This document shows, one piece after another, positions 27,004 through 35,708 of a stretch of DNA of 64,000 nucleotides; the first letter of the stretch is position 1, and the number at the start of each line of letters is the position of its first letter. Origin of the DNA: Paenibacillus oceani (GTDB lineage: Bacteria > Bacillota > Bacilli > Paenibacillales > NBRC-103111); contig NZ_JACXJA010000008.1 in NCBI RefSeq assembly GCF_014705615.1, positions 100,383 through 164,382 on the forward strand, written 5' to 3'. Under the pieces are notes generated by a model. The model saw only the letters and a list, made by a program, of their open reading frames with translations. It did not search any database and was not told where the DNA came from. Position numbers and translations under genes: made by a program.

Positions 27004-27528
27004 ATGAAAAAGCTGATATTGGCGGTATGGATCGCCATGTTCGGAATGTGGAGTGCCGTGCCTGAAGCGCAAGCGTTATCCTGTGCGCCGCCCAGACCGG
27101 TCAACGAAGAGATGGATACGAGTTCGGTCGTATTCAAGGGAACGGTCATCGAGATCAGACAAGGGGGATTGACGGTCTTTCAAGTCGATCGAGCTTGGAA
27201 AGGCGTAGACGGTCCCCGTGTGCAGATTTATGACAACGGCTGGGACCCTTACACGAAAGGTGCCGATTATTTGGTGTTCGGCGGCCAGCGGGAAGGGCAG
27301 CTCCGAACGAACCTGTGCGGGAGGACCGGACCGTGGGACCCGGCCAGAGACGAGGCGATGAAGGGGGCCGGGATTCAGCCTGCCGTATTTCAAACGGAGC
27401 AAGCCCCGGTTTCAGGCACACCGGCTGAACAAGCTGGGCGGTATACGGGGGTACTCGTATGGACTGGAATCCTGTTGGTCGCCATTTCTGGAATCGTGTT
27501 GTACAGGAATAAGAAGAAAACGACGTAG
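27004..27528 (+). CDS. Secreted TIMP/NTR-like protein with C-terminal membrane anchor
   Basis: This is a 174-residue protein. A signal peptide ends near residue 24 (EAQA), and the mature chain begins LSCAPPRPVNEEM. It is followed by VVFKGTVIEI, a strand-rich stretch and NLCG, the pattern of bacterial netrin/TIMP-like (OB-fold) proteins whose Cys near the mature N-terminus is usually paired. Residues about 148-168 form a membrane segment followed by RNKKK, so the protein is anchored with the domain outside. Animal TIMPs inhibit metalloproteases through this N-terminal Cys; whether the bacterial protein does so is unknown. Confidence 0.75.
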   Translation: MKKLILAVWIAMFGMWSAVPEAQALSCAPPRPVNEEMDTSSVVFKGTVIEIRQGGLTVFQVDRAWKGVDGPRVQIYDNGWDPYTKGADYLVFGGQREGQLRTNLCGRTGPWDPARDEAMKGAGIQPAVFQTEQAPVSGTPAEQAGRYTGVLVWTGILLVAISGIVLYRNKKKTT

Positions 27529-27593
27529 CGGAGCCGGTACGATGTAAAATCCGGCTGTCCAGATCGGGGCGGCTTCCGTATAATGGGGAGGAC

Positions 27594-27938
27594 ATGATTG
27601 TCGACCTGATTAGGGAGAGGAGTTGGCCTCAACTGTACGAACATCTGGTATCATTTCGTTTCAAAGCGCCTCTAACCTTCGAGAAGGAGCGGGAATTGCT
27701 GGACGCGCTGCATTCGTTCCGAGGAAATATTCCAGGCATCGTGGAATTAACCGCCGGCATCAACGTGACGGAGGAAACCGGCAACATCCACGGGTACACG
27801 CTCGGCTTGCGCGTTACGTTCGAAGACCGGGAAGCGCTGCGGTTATACGGACCGCATCCGCAGCATCAGCGATTCGTTCAGATGCTGGACGGAATTCTCG
27901 ACAACGTAGTCGTCGTGGATTATCCGGTACAAGGGTAG
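27594..27938 (+). CDS. Dabb (stress-responsive alpha/beta-barrel) domain protein
   Basis: This 114-residue protein is one Dabb domain. It begins YEHLVSFRFKAPL, has the helix 'LLDALHSFRGNIPGIVELTAGINV' and ends DGILDNVVVVDYPVQ, as in that family. Dabb proteins are dimeric beta-barrels; some act as cyclases or heme-binding proteins, and most are uncharacterised. GGGGAGG lies 6 bases before the ATG. A GC-rich inverted repeat (about 27976-28014) downstream could act as a weak terminator. Confidence 0.88.
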   Translation: MIVDLIRERSWPQLYEHLVSFRFKAPLTFEKERELLDALHSFRGNIPGIVELTAGINVTEETGNIHGYTLGLRVTFEDREALRLYGPHPQHQRFVQMLDGILDNVVVVDYPVQG

Positions 27939-28043
27939 TCCGTAAGTTGCAGAAACACGGATCGAACCGCCCGTTCGCAAGCCGGAGGCCGAAGCTGCAG
28001 GTTTCCGGCTTGCGTTGTCCCGGGACTCGTGCATCCGCGGTTA

Positions 28044-28583
28044 TTACGGGAAGTCCAGATCGTCGTCGATCGTCCGGAATACTTCTCCGATTTTGCCCGG
28101 GTAACTCCGCTCAAGCTCTTCCCAGGTTGTGACCGGCAATATGACAAATTCATGCGTATCGGACAAGTAAGAAGCCTCCAATAAACGCACTTCATACCGG
28201 TCGCGCACGATCGACTGGAATCCTCTGATCGTGATGTACCGGTCCTTCGGAGAGAAGCTGAGCGGGATCGAATAGCTGCGGCCGTCGTACACGACATTCA
28301 GCCCTTCGTCCGTATTTTCAACCTCTACCTGCTCCGGAATCATTTTTCCGAATAAAAGAACGATGTCTTCGTCAAACTCCCGCCAATCCACCGCCACTCC
28401 GTAAATAATCGCGAACGCCTGCACAATCTGGTCCCGGATCGGCTCCCCGGACCGTTCGGTCCAATCTTCTTCTGAAATCCCCCGCCGTTTCAAGGTCATC
28501 TTGTGCTCCGCTATAAATTGCCGGAGCTGCAAGTCGTTTTCCTCAAAAAGAATCGACATTTCGGCACTCGTCGGCATCGGCAT
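28044..28583 (-). CDS. Hypothetical protein
   Basis: I do not recognise this 179-residue acidic protein. It starts at the ATG at 28583, chosen because GGAGGA lies 11 bases upstream; an in-frame ATG at 28616 has no such site. No signal peptide or membrane segment is seen. The N-terminal part (DLQLRQFIAEHKMTLKRRG) is helical. The C-terminal half alternates strands and turns (VVYDGRSYSIPLSF, RYITIRGFQSI) and ends DDDLDFP. It is convergent with the Dabb gene. Confidence 0.7.
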   Translation of the reverse strand: MPMPTSAEMSILFEENDLQLRQFIAEHKMTLKRRGISEEDWTERSGEPIRDQIVQAFAIIYGVAVDWREFDEDIVLLFGKMIPEQVEVENTDEGLNVVYDGRSYSIPLSFSPKDRYITIRGFQSIVRDRYEVRLLEASYLSDTHEFVILPVTTWEELERSYPGKIGEVFRTIDDDLDFP

Positions 28584-28761
28584 GTTAGCTGTCTCCTCCT
28601 TCGTATGCGAATACAATCGATTTCCGTATCACGCATTTTTATACAGATGACCTGTCTCATAACTTGGTCATTTTCCTAGTTTTGCATGTCAGACTTCATT
28701 TGTATATTCGACCAAATGACTATTTTAAGAGCGTTCGAGGAAAAAATATGAAAAAATGAAG

Positions 28762-28790
28762 TTGCAACGTTTAATTTACTGGAGTAAAAT
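28762..28790 (+). promoter_or_regulatory. Promoter of PhyH operon, overlapped by operator 1
   Basis: TTGCAA at 28762-28767, a 17-base spacer and TAAAAT at 28785-28790 form a good SigA-type promoter. The palindrome TTTACTGGAGTAAA (28775-28788) covers the spacer and most of the -10 box, the position expected for a repressor operator. Confidence 0.7.
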
Positions 28791-28842
28791 TTAGTTGTGA
28801 ACCTCGGAGGAGTTCAAAATCTCCCCCTTTATTTCTCTAATA

Positions 28843-28856
28843 TTTACACGAGTAAA
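28843..28856 (+). promoter_or_regulatory. Operator 2, palindrome TTTACACGAGTAAA
   Basis: A second copy of the TTTAC-N4-GTAAA palindrome lies 68 bases after operator 1 and just before the ribosome site of the first gene. The pair could bind one repressor co-operatively. Confidence 0.6.
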
Positions 28857-28876
28857 ACAAGAGGAGGATGAAAATC

Positions 28877-29713
28877 ATGATCGAGATGAATTTGGATATT
28901 CCGGCATTAATGAAGCAATTTCACGAAAAAGGGTATTTGCTGCTCAGGGACGCCTTGTCCGAATCCAAGGTAACGGAGCTGAACGCCGCCATCGACCGGA
29001 TCGTCGCCGAGGAACCCGAATCCCTCGCTTATAACGTCTATCATAGCGTCGAGCGGGACCCGTCGATATTGTCGCTGATCGATCATCCGTCCTTACTACC
29101 GCTTATGGTTAATCTGATCGGGTACAACATTCAGCTGCACATCTCCCATCTGACGGTCCGCAAGCCGAACCCGGATGACGTGAAGACGGCGACGAGCAGC
29201 TTCATCAACTGGCACCAGGACGGACCGCATCCGCATTTTCCGAAGATCGGCGGCTTGACCGCCCCGTATTACGTGAAGATTTGCTACATTTTGAGCGATA
29301 TGTCGGAGCCGGACCGCGGCAATACGAAAATTATTCCGGGCAGCCACCGGAAGGCGGGCTTTCAACCGGTGCAAACCGATGTGAACGTCCCGGTGGAAGG
29401 CGAGCTGCAAATATGCGGCAAGCCGGGAGACGTATTCATTTTCCCGCAAAACCTGTGGCATGCCGGGTCGCCTAACCGGTCGGCCTTTACGCGCCGTCAA
29501 TTGTTTATCGGCTACAGCCCGCTCTGGATTCGCCCGATCGATTACCATCAAGCTTCGCCTGCGCTGCTGGAAGGGGCGGACCCTATTCGCCGCCAGCTGC
29601 TCGGTGCCGTTAGCGACAATTGCTTCAAATATTACGTCCCGGAAGCGGCGATGGTCCCGTTGAAACAGTACTGGATCGGCGGCGGTGAATCGCAGACGGC
29701 CTATGCGCACTGA
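28877..29713 (+). CDS. Phytanoyl-CoA dioxygenase-family (PhyH) oxygenase
   Basis: This is a 278-residue Fe(II)/2-oxoglutarate oxygenase of the PhyH group. The metal triad is visible as H-x-D in NWHQDGPHPH (about residue 113) and a distal His in LWHAGSPNR (about 194). An Arg in FTRRQLF (about 203) suits 2-oxoglutarate binding. Such enzymes hydroxylate or demethylate small molecules. The start is taken at 28877 because AGGAGG then lies 9 bases upstream; the ATG at 28868 is too close to it. It is first in a run with a dehydrogenase, an isomerase and an enolase-superfamily enzyme, pointing to oxidative breakdown of an unusual sugar, acid or ether. Confidence 0.88.
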   Translation: MIEMNLDIPALMKQFHEKGYLLLRDALSESKVTELNAAIDRIVAEEPESLAYNVYHSVERDPSILSLIDHPSLLPLMVNLIGYNIQLHISHLTVRKPNPDDVKTATSSFINWHQDGPHPHFPKIGGLTAPYYVKICYILSDMSEPDRGNTKIIPGSHRKAGFQPVQTDVNVPVEGELQICGKPGDVFIFPQNLWHAGSPNRSAFTRRQLFIGYSPLWIRPIDYHQASPALLEGADPIRRQLLGAVSDNCFKYYVPEAAMVPLKQYWIGGGESQTAYAH

Positions 29714-29878
29714 GAAAAGGAAACCCCTGTCACCGGTGATGACGGGGCTTCTGCATGGTCAGGCTGATCGTCGACCATCACACAAAAAGACAACTTTATG
29801 TTCGATTTGGCCATTCGTTCCAAGTTAGCCGGGTGCTATATTGGTTAAGAACTTATCAGCGAAAGAGGTGCTGGACGG

Positions 29879-30862
29879 ATGGTCAACATCGGGGTACTGC
29901 TGCCGACAAATATGCAAAAAGCTATATTTTCCGAGGATAGCCGCAAGGAGTTGGAAGCGGTCGCAAACGTCAGGTGGAATGAAACGGACGAACAGCTGAC
30001 GGAAGAGCAAGCATGTACGTTCCTGAGAGACTGTCAAGTTGCGGTCGGGTCCTGGAGAACGCCCAAGCCAAGCAAGGCGATTCTGGAATCGTGTCCGTCC
30101 CTTCAGCTGTGGGAGCATGCGGCGGGCAGCGTCAAAGCTTTTTTTACCGACGACCTGCTCGGAAGCGATCTGATGATTGCTTCTTGCGCCCCTGCGATCG
30201 GCAAAACCGTCGCGGAGATGGCTCTTGGCGAAATGATCGTCGGCCTGCGCCGGATTATTCCGAACTCGCAAAGCAATCGTACCGAACGGAGAGCGCCCCT
30301 CCCGAACAAGCTGTATTTGGCGGCGTCGACGATCGGAGTGGTCGGCGCTTCGCAAGTAGGCCGGTACTTTCTGCAGCTCGTACGCCCATTCGGTCCTAGA
30401 ATGTTGGTCTACGATCCGTTCCTTACGCCGGAAGCGGCGGCTGAGCTTGGCGCAACGAAGGTCGACAGCTTGCTGGAGCTGTGCGGGCAGTGCGATGCGA
30501 TTACGATGCATACTCCAATGACCGAGAGCACCCGCCGCATGATGGGCGCGGCTGCGTTTCAGGCGATGAAGGACGACGCCGTGTTTATCAATTCCTCGCG
30601 GGGGGGCTGCATCGACGAAAAAGCGCTGATCGCAGAGCTGGAGAAAGGCAGACTGTTCGCATTTCTGGACGTATCGGACCCGGAGCCGGCGGAGATGAAT
30701 AACCCGATCCGCACGCTGCCGAACGTCATCTACACGTCCCATCTTGCCGGAGGACCCAGTTATTATATCGGCAACCAGGTGGTGGAGGACATCCGATCTT
30801 ACAAAAGCGGGCAGAAGCCGAAAATGGTCGTAACCTGGGATATGCTCGATTGTCTTGCGTGA
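29879..30862 (+). CDS. D-2-hydroxyacid dehydrogenase
   Basis: This is a 327-residue NAD(P)-dependent dehydrogenase of the D-isomer 2-hydroxyacid family. The nucleotide-binding motif is IGVVGASQVGRYF (about 153-165), with Ala/Ser replacing the usual glycines in GxGxxG. The catalytic Arg is in FINSSRGGCID (about 240), the Glu position is in DVSDPEP, and the catalytic His is in YTSHLAGG (about 287). It follows the PhyH gene by 165 bases that contain a CCCCTGTC...GACGGGG hairpin, so partial termination between them is possible. It probably reduces or oxidises a 2-keto/2-hydroxy acid produced by its neighbours. Confidence 0.9.
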   Translation: MVNIGVLLPTNMQKAIFSEDSRKELEAVANVRWNETDEQLTEEQACTFLRDCQVAVGSWRTPKPSKAILESCPSLQLWEHAAGSVKAFFTDDLLGSDLMIASCAPAIGKTVAEMALGEMIVGLRRIIPNSQSNRTERRAPLPNKLYLAASTIGVVGASQVGRYFLQLVRPFGPRMLVYDPFLTPEAAAELGATKVDSLLELCGQCDAITMHTPMTESTRRMMGAAAFQAMKDDAVFINSSRGGCIDEKALIAELEKGRLFAFLDVSDPEPAEMNNPIRTLPNVIYTSHLAGGPSYYIGNQVVEDIRSYKSGQKPKMVVTWDMLDCLA

Positions 30863-30882
30863 GGTGAAGGGGAGATGAGTCT

Positions 30883-31740
30883 ATGAAAGAAATGACATAC
30901 TCGCTGTTTCCCAAATTTTTTCAAAGCTGCACGGCGGATCAGCTGGCGGAGGTCGTTCTGGATTGCGCCTTGGATGCGGTCGATCTGGTAGTGCGGGACG
31001 GATTTTGGGTTACTCCGGATCATTTGGCCGCGGAGACGTCATCTTTTGTCAAAGCCATGCATCGCCGCAACATAAAGGTAGAGTTCGCAACGACCGGCTT
31101 CTCGCCGGACCAACTTGCCGAGGACGATACGCCGCTGCGCGTGATGGCGGATCACGGAATCCGAAGCTTCCGCATGTCATATTTTACGTACACCGAACAC
31201 GAGGATCTGTCCGCCCAGATGGAGAAGGCGCGTGCGCAGATGCACCGGATGGCCGAGCTATGCGGGAAATTCAAGATCAAAGCGGTGTACCAGGTGCATC
31301 ACGGCAACCGGATGCTCGTCCAGCATACGTATGAGGCGTTAGCGCTTGTCCAAGGGCTTCCGGCCGAATACGTCGGCGTTATGCCGGACCCCGGGAACCA
31401 GTTTCACGAGGGATCGGATAATTGGAACAAGGCGATTGCCGGCCTGGGAGCTTACGCGGCTGCTGTTGGAGTCAAGGACGGCTTGTACCGGTACCGGCCC
31501 GAAGATGCCGCGCTGCCGAATAAAGGCTGGACCAAATCTTGGGCTCCCTGTCAGGAAGGCGTCACGAATTGGACGGTGATCGCCAGGGCGCTGCATCAAG
31601 CGAAGTTCCGGGGCGTGCTTAATTTCCAGCCTTTCTACTGTAGCGACCGGCCCGATCTGTTGATCCCCGCTTTACAGGAAGAGGTTCGTTATATCCGCCA
31701 AGTGATGGAGCAGACGGAGGCCGCCGATGAAGCCGTATGA
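30883..31740 (+). CDS. Sugar phosphate isomerase/epimerase-family TIM-barrel protein
   Basis: This 285-residue protein has the AP-endonuclease-2-like TIM-barrel layout: AEVVLDCALDAVDLVVRDGFWV at the first strand, YVGVMPDPGNQFHEG in the middle and GVKDGLYRYRPED near the metal site. Members include xylose isomerase-like, tagatose epimerase and inosose dehydratase enzymes; the exact reaction cannot be assigned. The gene starts 20 bases after the dehydrogenase and its end overlaps the next gene by 14 bases, so it lies inside the operon. Confidence 0.87.
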   Translation: MKEMTYSLFPKFFQSCTADQLAEVVLDCALDAVDLVVRDGFWVTPDHLAAETSSFVKAMHRRNIKVEFATTGFSPDQLAEDDTPLRVMADHGIRSFRMSYFTYTEHEDLSAQMEKARAQMHRMAELCGKFKIKAVYQVHHGNRMLVQHTYEALALVQGLPAEYVGVMPDPGNQFHEGSDNWNKAIAGLGAYAAAVGVKDGLYRYRPEDAALPNKGWTKSWAPCQEGVTNWTVIARALHQAKFRGVLNFQPFYCSDRPDLLIPALQEEVRYIRQVMEQTEAADEAV

Positions 31741-33124
31741 TATTCGTGTGACAGGACTTCAACTGTACTATTTGCCCGTGGAAACCCGCGTCCCCTTGAA
31801 ATTCGGAGCCGAGGTGCTTACGAGCGTGACCTGCGCCAGAGTATGCATCCGGACGGAAAACCGGAGGGGGGAGCGAGGGGAAGGCTGGGGAGAGACGCCG
31901 CTCAGCGTTCAATGGGTATGGCCGAGCGCGCTTGGTTACGAGATTCGCGAACGCGCGCTCAAACGGATATGCGAGCTGATCGCGAACGATCTTGCGGAAT
32001 GGAACGGGCAAGGCCATCCGTTCGAGCTCGGCCACTCGTACCAGAAGCAGCGGCTCCCCGTGCTCGTCGATCAGTTTAATGCCGGCTCGGGACTGCCGGA
32101 GGACGTTCCGTATTTGGCGGCGCTCGTCTGTTTCTCCTTATTCGATATTGCGCTTCATGACGCCTACGGTCAAACGAACCGGCTTTCCGTCTATGCGACA
32201 TATAACGAGCGTTATATGAATGCGGATCTTGCCGCTTACTTGGAGCCGGCGAACGGGGCGGCGGTTCGCTTCGACGGCTTGTACCCGGAGCATTTTCTGG
32301 ACACTCCGTCGTCTTCGGAGCTGCTGGCCTGGCATTTGGTGGGCGGCAAAGATCTTCTATACAGGCGGGAGCTGACCGGTGACGAGCGCGAGGACGGGTA
32401 TCCCTACACGTTGGAGGATTGGATCGAACGGGACGGTTTAAAATGCCTGAAGGTAAAGCTGGCGGGAAACGATGCGGCGTGGGATTACGAGCGGCTCGTG
32501 CAGGTGGGCGAAATCGCCTTGGCCCGTCAGGTCGTATGGCTTACTGCAGATTTCAACTGTCAGGTGACAGACTGCAAGTATGTCAATCACATCCTGGACC
32601 GATTGCTACACGAGTTTCCGGATATTTATAAGTCGATCCTGTATATCGAGCAGCCGTTTCCGTACGATCTGGAGGCGAACCGGCTGGATGTCCGCAGCGT
32701 AAGCGCCAGAAAGCCGCTGTTTATGGACGAAAGCGCTCACGATTGGGAGCTGGTGAAGCTGGGTCGGGAACTCGGCTGGACCGGGGTCGCGCTCAAGACG
32801 TGCAAGACGCAAACCGGGGCATTGCTCAGCCTGTGCTGGGCGAAAGCGCACGGGATGACGCTGATGGTTCAGGATTTGACGAATCCGATGCTGGCGCAAA
32901 TTCCGCACGTGCTTCTGGCTTATTACGCAGGTACGATTATGGGAGTGGAAACGAACGGCATGCAGTTTTATCCGGAAGCTTCCGGCTACGAAGCCAAAGT
33001 CCATCCGGGCTTGTACCGGAGAGAAGGGGGCAAGCTGCAGCTTCGGACAATGGGAGGTTACGGCTTCGGTTACAAGGTCGAGGAGATGGAGAGACCGCTT
33101 CCGGCTCCGGTCGTGCACATTTGA
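31727..33124 (+). CDS. Enolase-superfamily (mandelate racemase/muconate-lactonizing) enzyme
   Basis: This protein has 465 residues, longer than the usual 350-400. The C-terminal barrel shows the superfamily metal and base residues: KVKL near 240, ADFN (Asp) near 272, YIEQPF (Glu) near 306, MDESAHD near 330 and KTCKTQTG near 355. This K...D-E-D/E...K pattern suits proton abstraction next to a carboxylate, as in acid-sugar dehydratases. The start at 31727 has GGAGG upstream and overlaps the previous gene by 14 bases. As last gene of the operon it may dehydrate the acid sugar made by the upstream enzymes. Confidence 0.88.
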   Translation: MKPYDIRVTGLQLYYLPVETRVPLKFGAEVLTSVTCARVCIRTENRRGERGEGWGETPLSVQWVWPSALGYEIRERALKRICELIANDLAEWNGQGHPFELGHSYQKQRLPVLVDQFNAGSGLPEDVPYLAALVCFSLFDIALHDAYGQTNRLSVYATYNERYMNADLAAYLEPANGAAVRFDGLYPEHFLDTPSSSELLAWHLVGGKDLLYRRELTGDEREDGYPYTLEDWIERDGLKCLKVKLAGNDAAWDYERLVQVGEIALARQVVWLTADFNCQVTDCKYVNHILDRLLHEFPDIYKSILYIEQPFPYDLEANRLDVRSVSARKPLFMDESAHDWELVKLGRELGWTGVALKTCKTQTGALLSLCWAKAHGMTLMVQDLTNPMLAQIPHVLLAYYAGTIMGVETNGMQFYPEASGYEAKVHPGLYRREGGKLQLRTMGGYGFGYKVEEMERPLPAPVVHI

Positions 33125-33163
33125 TGCTCGTTTCGATGAACCCGATGGCTGACCCGGCTTTAT

Positions 33164-33181
33164 GCCGTTGTCGGCTTTTTG
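33164..33181 (+). terminator. Terminator of PhyH operon
   Basis: GCCG pairs with CGGC around TTGT, followed by a T run and a second T run 4 bases later. The stem is short but well placed. Confidence 0.65.
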
Positions 33182-33372
33182 GTTTTTTTTGGATAAGGCG
33201 CTTCGATCGGCAGCTCCGGGCATTGAAGTCTGATGACACAAAAGGTTCAGTAAAAAAAATCCAATTCGAAAATAAGAACCGCCTCCTGACGTTTCGGACA
33301 CAGCTGCCGGAAAGACCCGGCAGGAACCGGTTCATCCGTTCAGTATCAGTGTTGCAGAATCGCGCCAGCGGC

Positions 33373-34170
33373 TTAATCACCGTTTTCTCCGTTCGTTTCA
33401 TCGTAATATGCCGAAGCCGTTGCCGCATTCCTAATAAACTGCCGCGGACTTTCGCCCTTATGTTTCTTGAAAAACCTCGAGAACGAAAAAATATCGTTAA
33501 ATCCGAGATCGGCGGCGATTTCCGAGATGCTGTGCTCCCGGTATCGGAGCAATTCCTCGATTTTCTGAATCCGGATCTGATCGATATAGGATTTGAGGTT
33601 ATCTCCGGTAATTTCTTTGAATTTCTTCGATAAATGGCTGCGTGTATACGACAGCTCACCGGCGAGCTCGCTCACGCTTACCGCCCTGCCGTCACACGAC
33701 AATATCTTTTCCATAATATGCTTGACGAGCTGCTCGGCGGGATCGTCCGTTTTGTGAAATTCGTCGGACACAATATAGTGAAAAATCGTTTCGAGAAAGC
33801 CGATTACAAATACTTTCTCGTATGGCCTGTAAGCGGAATCATGAATCGCCGCTTTGAGGGCGGCGATAAGCCTGCCGGTAAACTGATTGCCGGGAATGAT
33901 CCCGCCCCACACGGGCGACTCGTCCGGAGCTCGCTCGAACTTTAAGGTAATCCAGTTGACGCCCGGCTTCCTGTACCAGAATCCGTGCTCCCAGCCCGGG
34001 GGCACCAGCAGCATATCGCCCTTCTCGAGACCAAGCTCCTCGTCCAGCATCCTGCTGTGGATGACGCCTTGAGTTACGATCTCCAGCTGCCAATATTCGT
34101 GCGTATGCGGCACTACTTTAGACGGAGACGATTTCGAACCGAAATAGACGGAAAGCAATTCGGATTTCAT
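33373..34170 (-). CDS. AraC-family transcriptional regulator
   Basis: This 265-residue regulator starts at the ATG at 34170, which has GGGGAGG 7 bases upstream; the open frame extends further but without a ribosome site. The N-terminal cupin is recognised by PHTHEYWQLEIVTQG and GDMLLVPPGWEHGFWY. The C-terminal AraC domain (about 160-250) has helix-turn-helices VSVSELAGELSYTRSHLSKKFKE and ISEIAADLGFNDIFSFSRFFKKHKGESPRQF. It is convergent with the PhyH operon, for which it is a candidate regulator, although the palindromes there suit a homodimeric repressor better. Confidence 0.9.
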   Translation of the reverse strand: MKSELLSVYFGSKSSPSKVVPHTHEYWQLEIVTQGVIHSRMLDEELGLEKGDMLLVPPGWEHGFWYRKPGVNWITLKFERAPDESPVWGGIIPGNQFTGRLIAALKAAIHDSAYRPYEKVFVIGFLETIFHYIVSDEFHKTDDPAEQLVKHIMEKILSCDGRAVSVSELAGELSYTRSHLSKKFKEITGDNLKSYIDQIRIQKIEELLRYREHSISEIAADLGFNDIFSFSRFFKKHKGESPRQFIRNAATASAYYDETNGENGD

Positions 34171-34395
34171 GAGCGTCCTCCCCGGGGGGAAATCGTGAAT
34201 GAGAGCGGGATCACACATAATGACAAGTATTTCGATTATTCGGACATTCGTGAAAATCGGTGCGCATGATAAGGTAAAGGTATTATAAATCAAAGAGGAG
34301 TCAGCTAACAAGACAAAAGAAAGCACGACCGCTTTTTGGCCGAATGGAGAGTTTCAAGTATAGAAATTTCGGAATATTATCGCTGCAAGTAACAT

Positions 34396-34428
34396 GGGCC
34401 ATCGGATTCGGTTGATGGTCCTTTTTTC
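34396..34428 (+). terminator. Terminator with no gene before it
   Basis: GGGCCATC pairs with GATGGTCC around a 10-base loop and a T run follows. Nothing is annotated before it on this strand; upstream only a TATTATAAAT box (about 34273) and AAAGAGGAG (about 34291) are seen. It may end a short RNA or a leader of the following lipoprotein gene. Confidence 0.65.
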
Positions 34429-34514
34429 ATTTGAAACCGGATACGGCCGGGTACGTAACAAGTAAAGGTCATATCGCATGCGGATTTCAATTTTTAAGAA
34501 AGCTGAGGCGCAGT

Positions 34515-35567
34515 ATGGGGAAACGAACAGGAAGCTTTTTGTCAGTGGTATTCCTTCTATTGGGCATCAGCGTGTTGGCGGGCTGCACCATCCTGGAAGA
34601 GATGGTGATGGAGGAAGCGGGGGAGACAGCCGTGTCCGAACAGTATCCGATAGAGAAGGAAACTCCTGCCGCTGCAAGGCAAACGAAAGAGAACAAAGAA
34701 GGCCAACCTGCCGGGAAAAAGGGGAAAAGCGTGTGCGAATCCTACGAAGAGGAAGTCGAACCGGGCGTATGCAGTTACAAGGTCGATTGCAAAAATCCGA
34801 AAACCTGTGAAGCGTGGGCTGAAAACCTCATTTTCGATATGGAAGAATGGTACGGTGAACTGACGTATTCGGAAGAATGGTATTTCGATGAGAAGATGCT
34901 CCGCAAAAGTAAAAAAGATGCGGACGTACTGGCAAGTTATCCGGTCCGGGGCAATACGATCCGGATCGATCCGTCTGATGAAGACGAACAATATTACGCG
35001 TGGTTGTGGGAACGGTTCACCTGGATCATTCCGTCAAAAGAGCGAAAGATGGTTTCGAACTATGAAGTGTTTGAACATGTGGATTTGATGGCGTATGTCA
35101 TTCAGGACGATGAGGATTACGAGAAATGGACGTACGCCGTTAACGTCGAACAAGCGACCTTCGAAACGGAGCGGGTCTTAACCGACATTCACGAGTTCGG
35201 ACATTTGCTCGCGCTAAATGCCAAACAGGTTGATCCTTACAAAAGCGAGAGCAGTTGCAAAACGTATATGTGGGATGAAGGCTGCGCCAATCGCGGCTCG
35301 TATATGTACGAATTTTATAAGCAGTTTTGGGAAGACGGGGATTCCGAGGACGAGGAAAACTTCGTATCCGACTATGCGATGAATGATGTGTATGAGGATT
35401 TTGCCGAGTCTTGGTCCCATTTTGTAGTGACTCCGCGGCCGGAAGGCGATTCGATCGTGGAGCAGAAGATCGAATTTTTCTATGACTACGAAGAACTGGT
35501 GATGCTTCGGGCGAACCTGCTCGGCCGAATGGCTTCCTGGCTGGAACGGAATGTCGAGTACGAATGA
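34515..35567 (+). CDS. Zinc-metallopeptidase-like lipoprotein (HEFGH motif)
   Basis: This protein has 350 residues from the ATG at 34515; its lipobox VLAGC puts the lipidated Cys at 24. A charged Lys/Glu/Gln linker (about 25-75) is followed by four cysteines (CESYEEEVEPGVC, DCKNPKTC). At about 225 the sequence DIHEFGHLLAL is an HEXXH zinc-peptidase motif. About 70 residues later DVYEDFAESWSHF offers a gluzincin-type third Glu ligand. The family is not one I can name. The protein is very acidic and appears tethered on the outer membrane face. There is no operon partner. Confidence 0.8.
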   Translation: MGKRTGSFLSVVFLLLGISVLAGCTILEEMVMEEAGETAVSEQYPIEKETPAAARQTKENKEGQPAGKKGKSVCESYEEEVEPGVCSYKVDCKNPKTCEAWAENLIFDMEEWYGELTYSEEWYFDEKMLRKSKKDADVLASYPVRGNTIRIDPSDEDEQYYAWLWERFTWIIPSKERKMVSNYEVFEHVDLMAYVIQDDEDYEKWTYAVNVEQATFETERVLTDIHEFGHLLALNAKQVDPYKSESSCKTYMWDEGCANRGSYMYEFYKQFWEDGDSEDEENFVSDYAMNDVYEDFAESWSHFVVTPRPEGDSIVEQKIEFFYDYEELVMLRANLLGRMASWLERNVEYE

Positions 35568-35708
35568 AGCTGCCGGCGCGTTCCCGGTAGTCTCAGTCTC
35601 CCTATTACTTTGCCAAGAGGATAAAATCGTACGGGAAACGGCCACTATTATCCCTGGTCCGGCTGTCTGCACTTTGATAGAGTTGCTGGCAGGAGGAGGT
35701 GGACCGGT

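Noticed and set aside
34344..34415. 23-codon frame MESFKYRNF... before the orphan terminator
   Set aside because: No ribosome site near the ATG and it runs into the terminator stem; could be a leader peptide but nothing supports translation.
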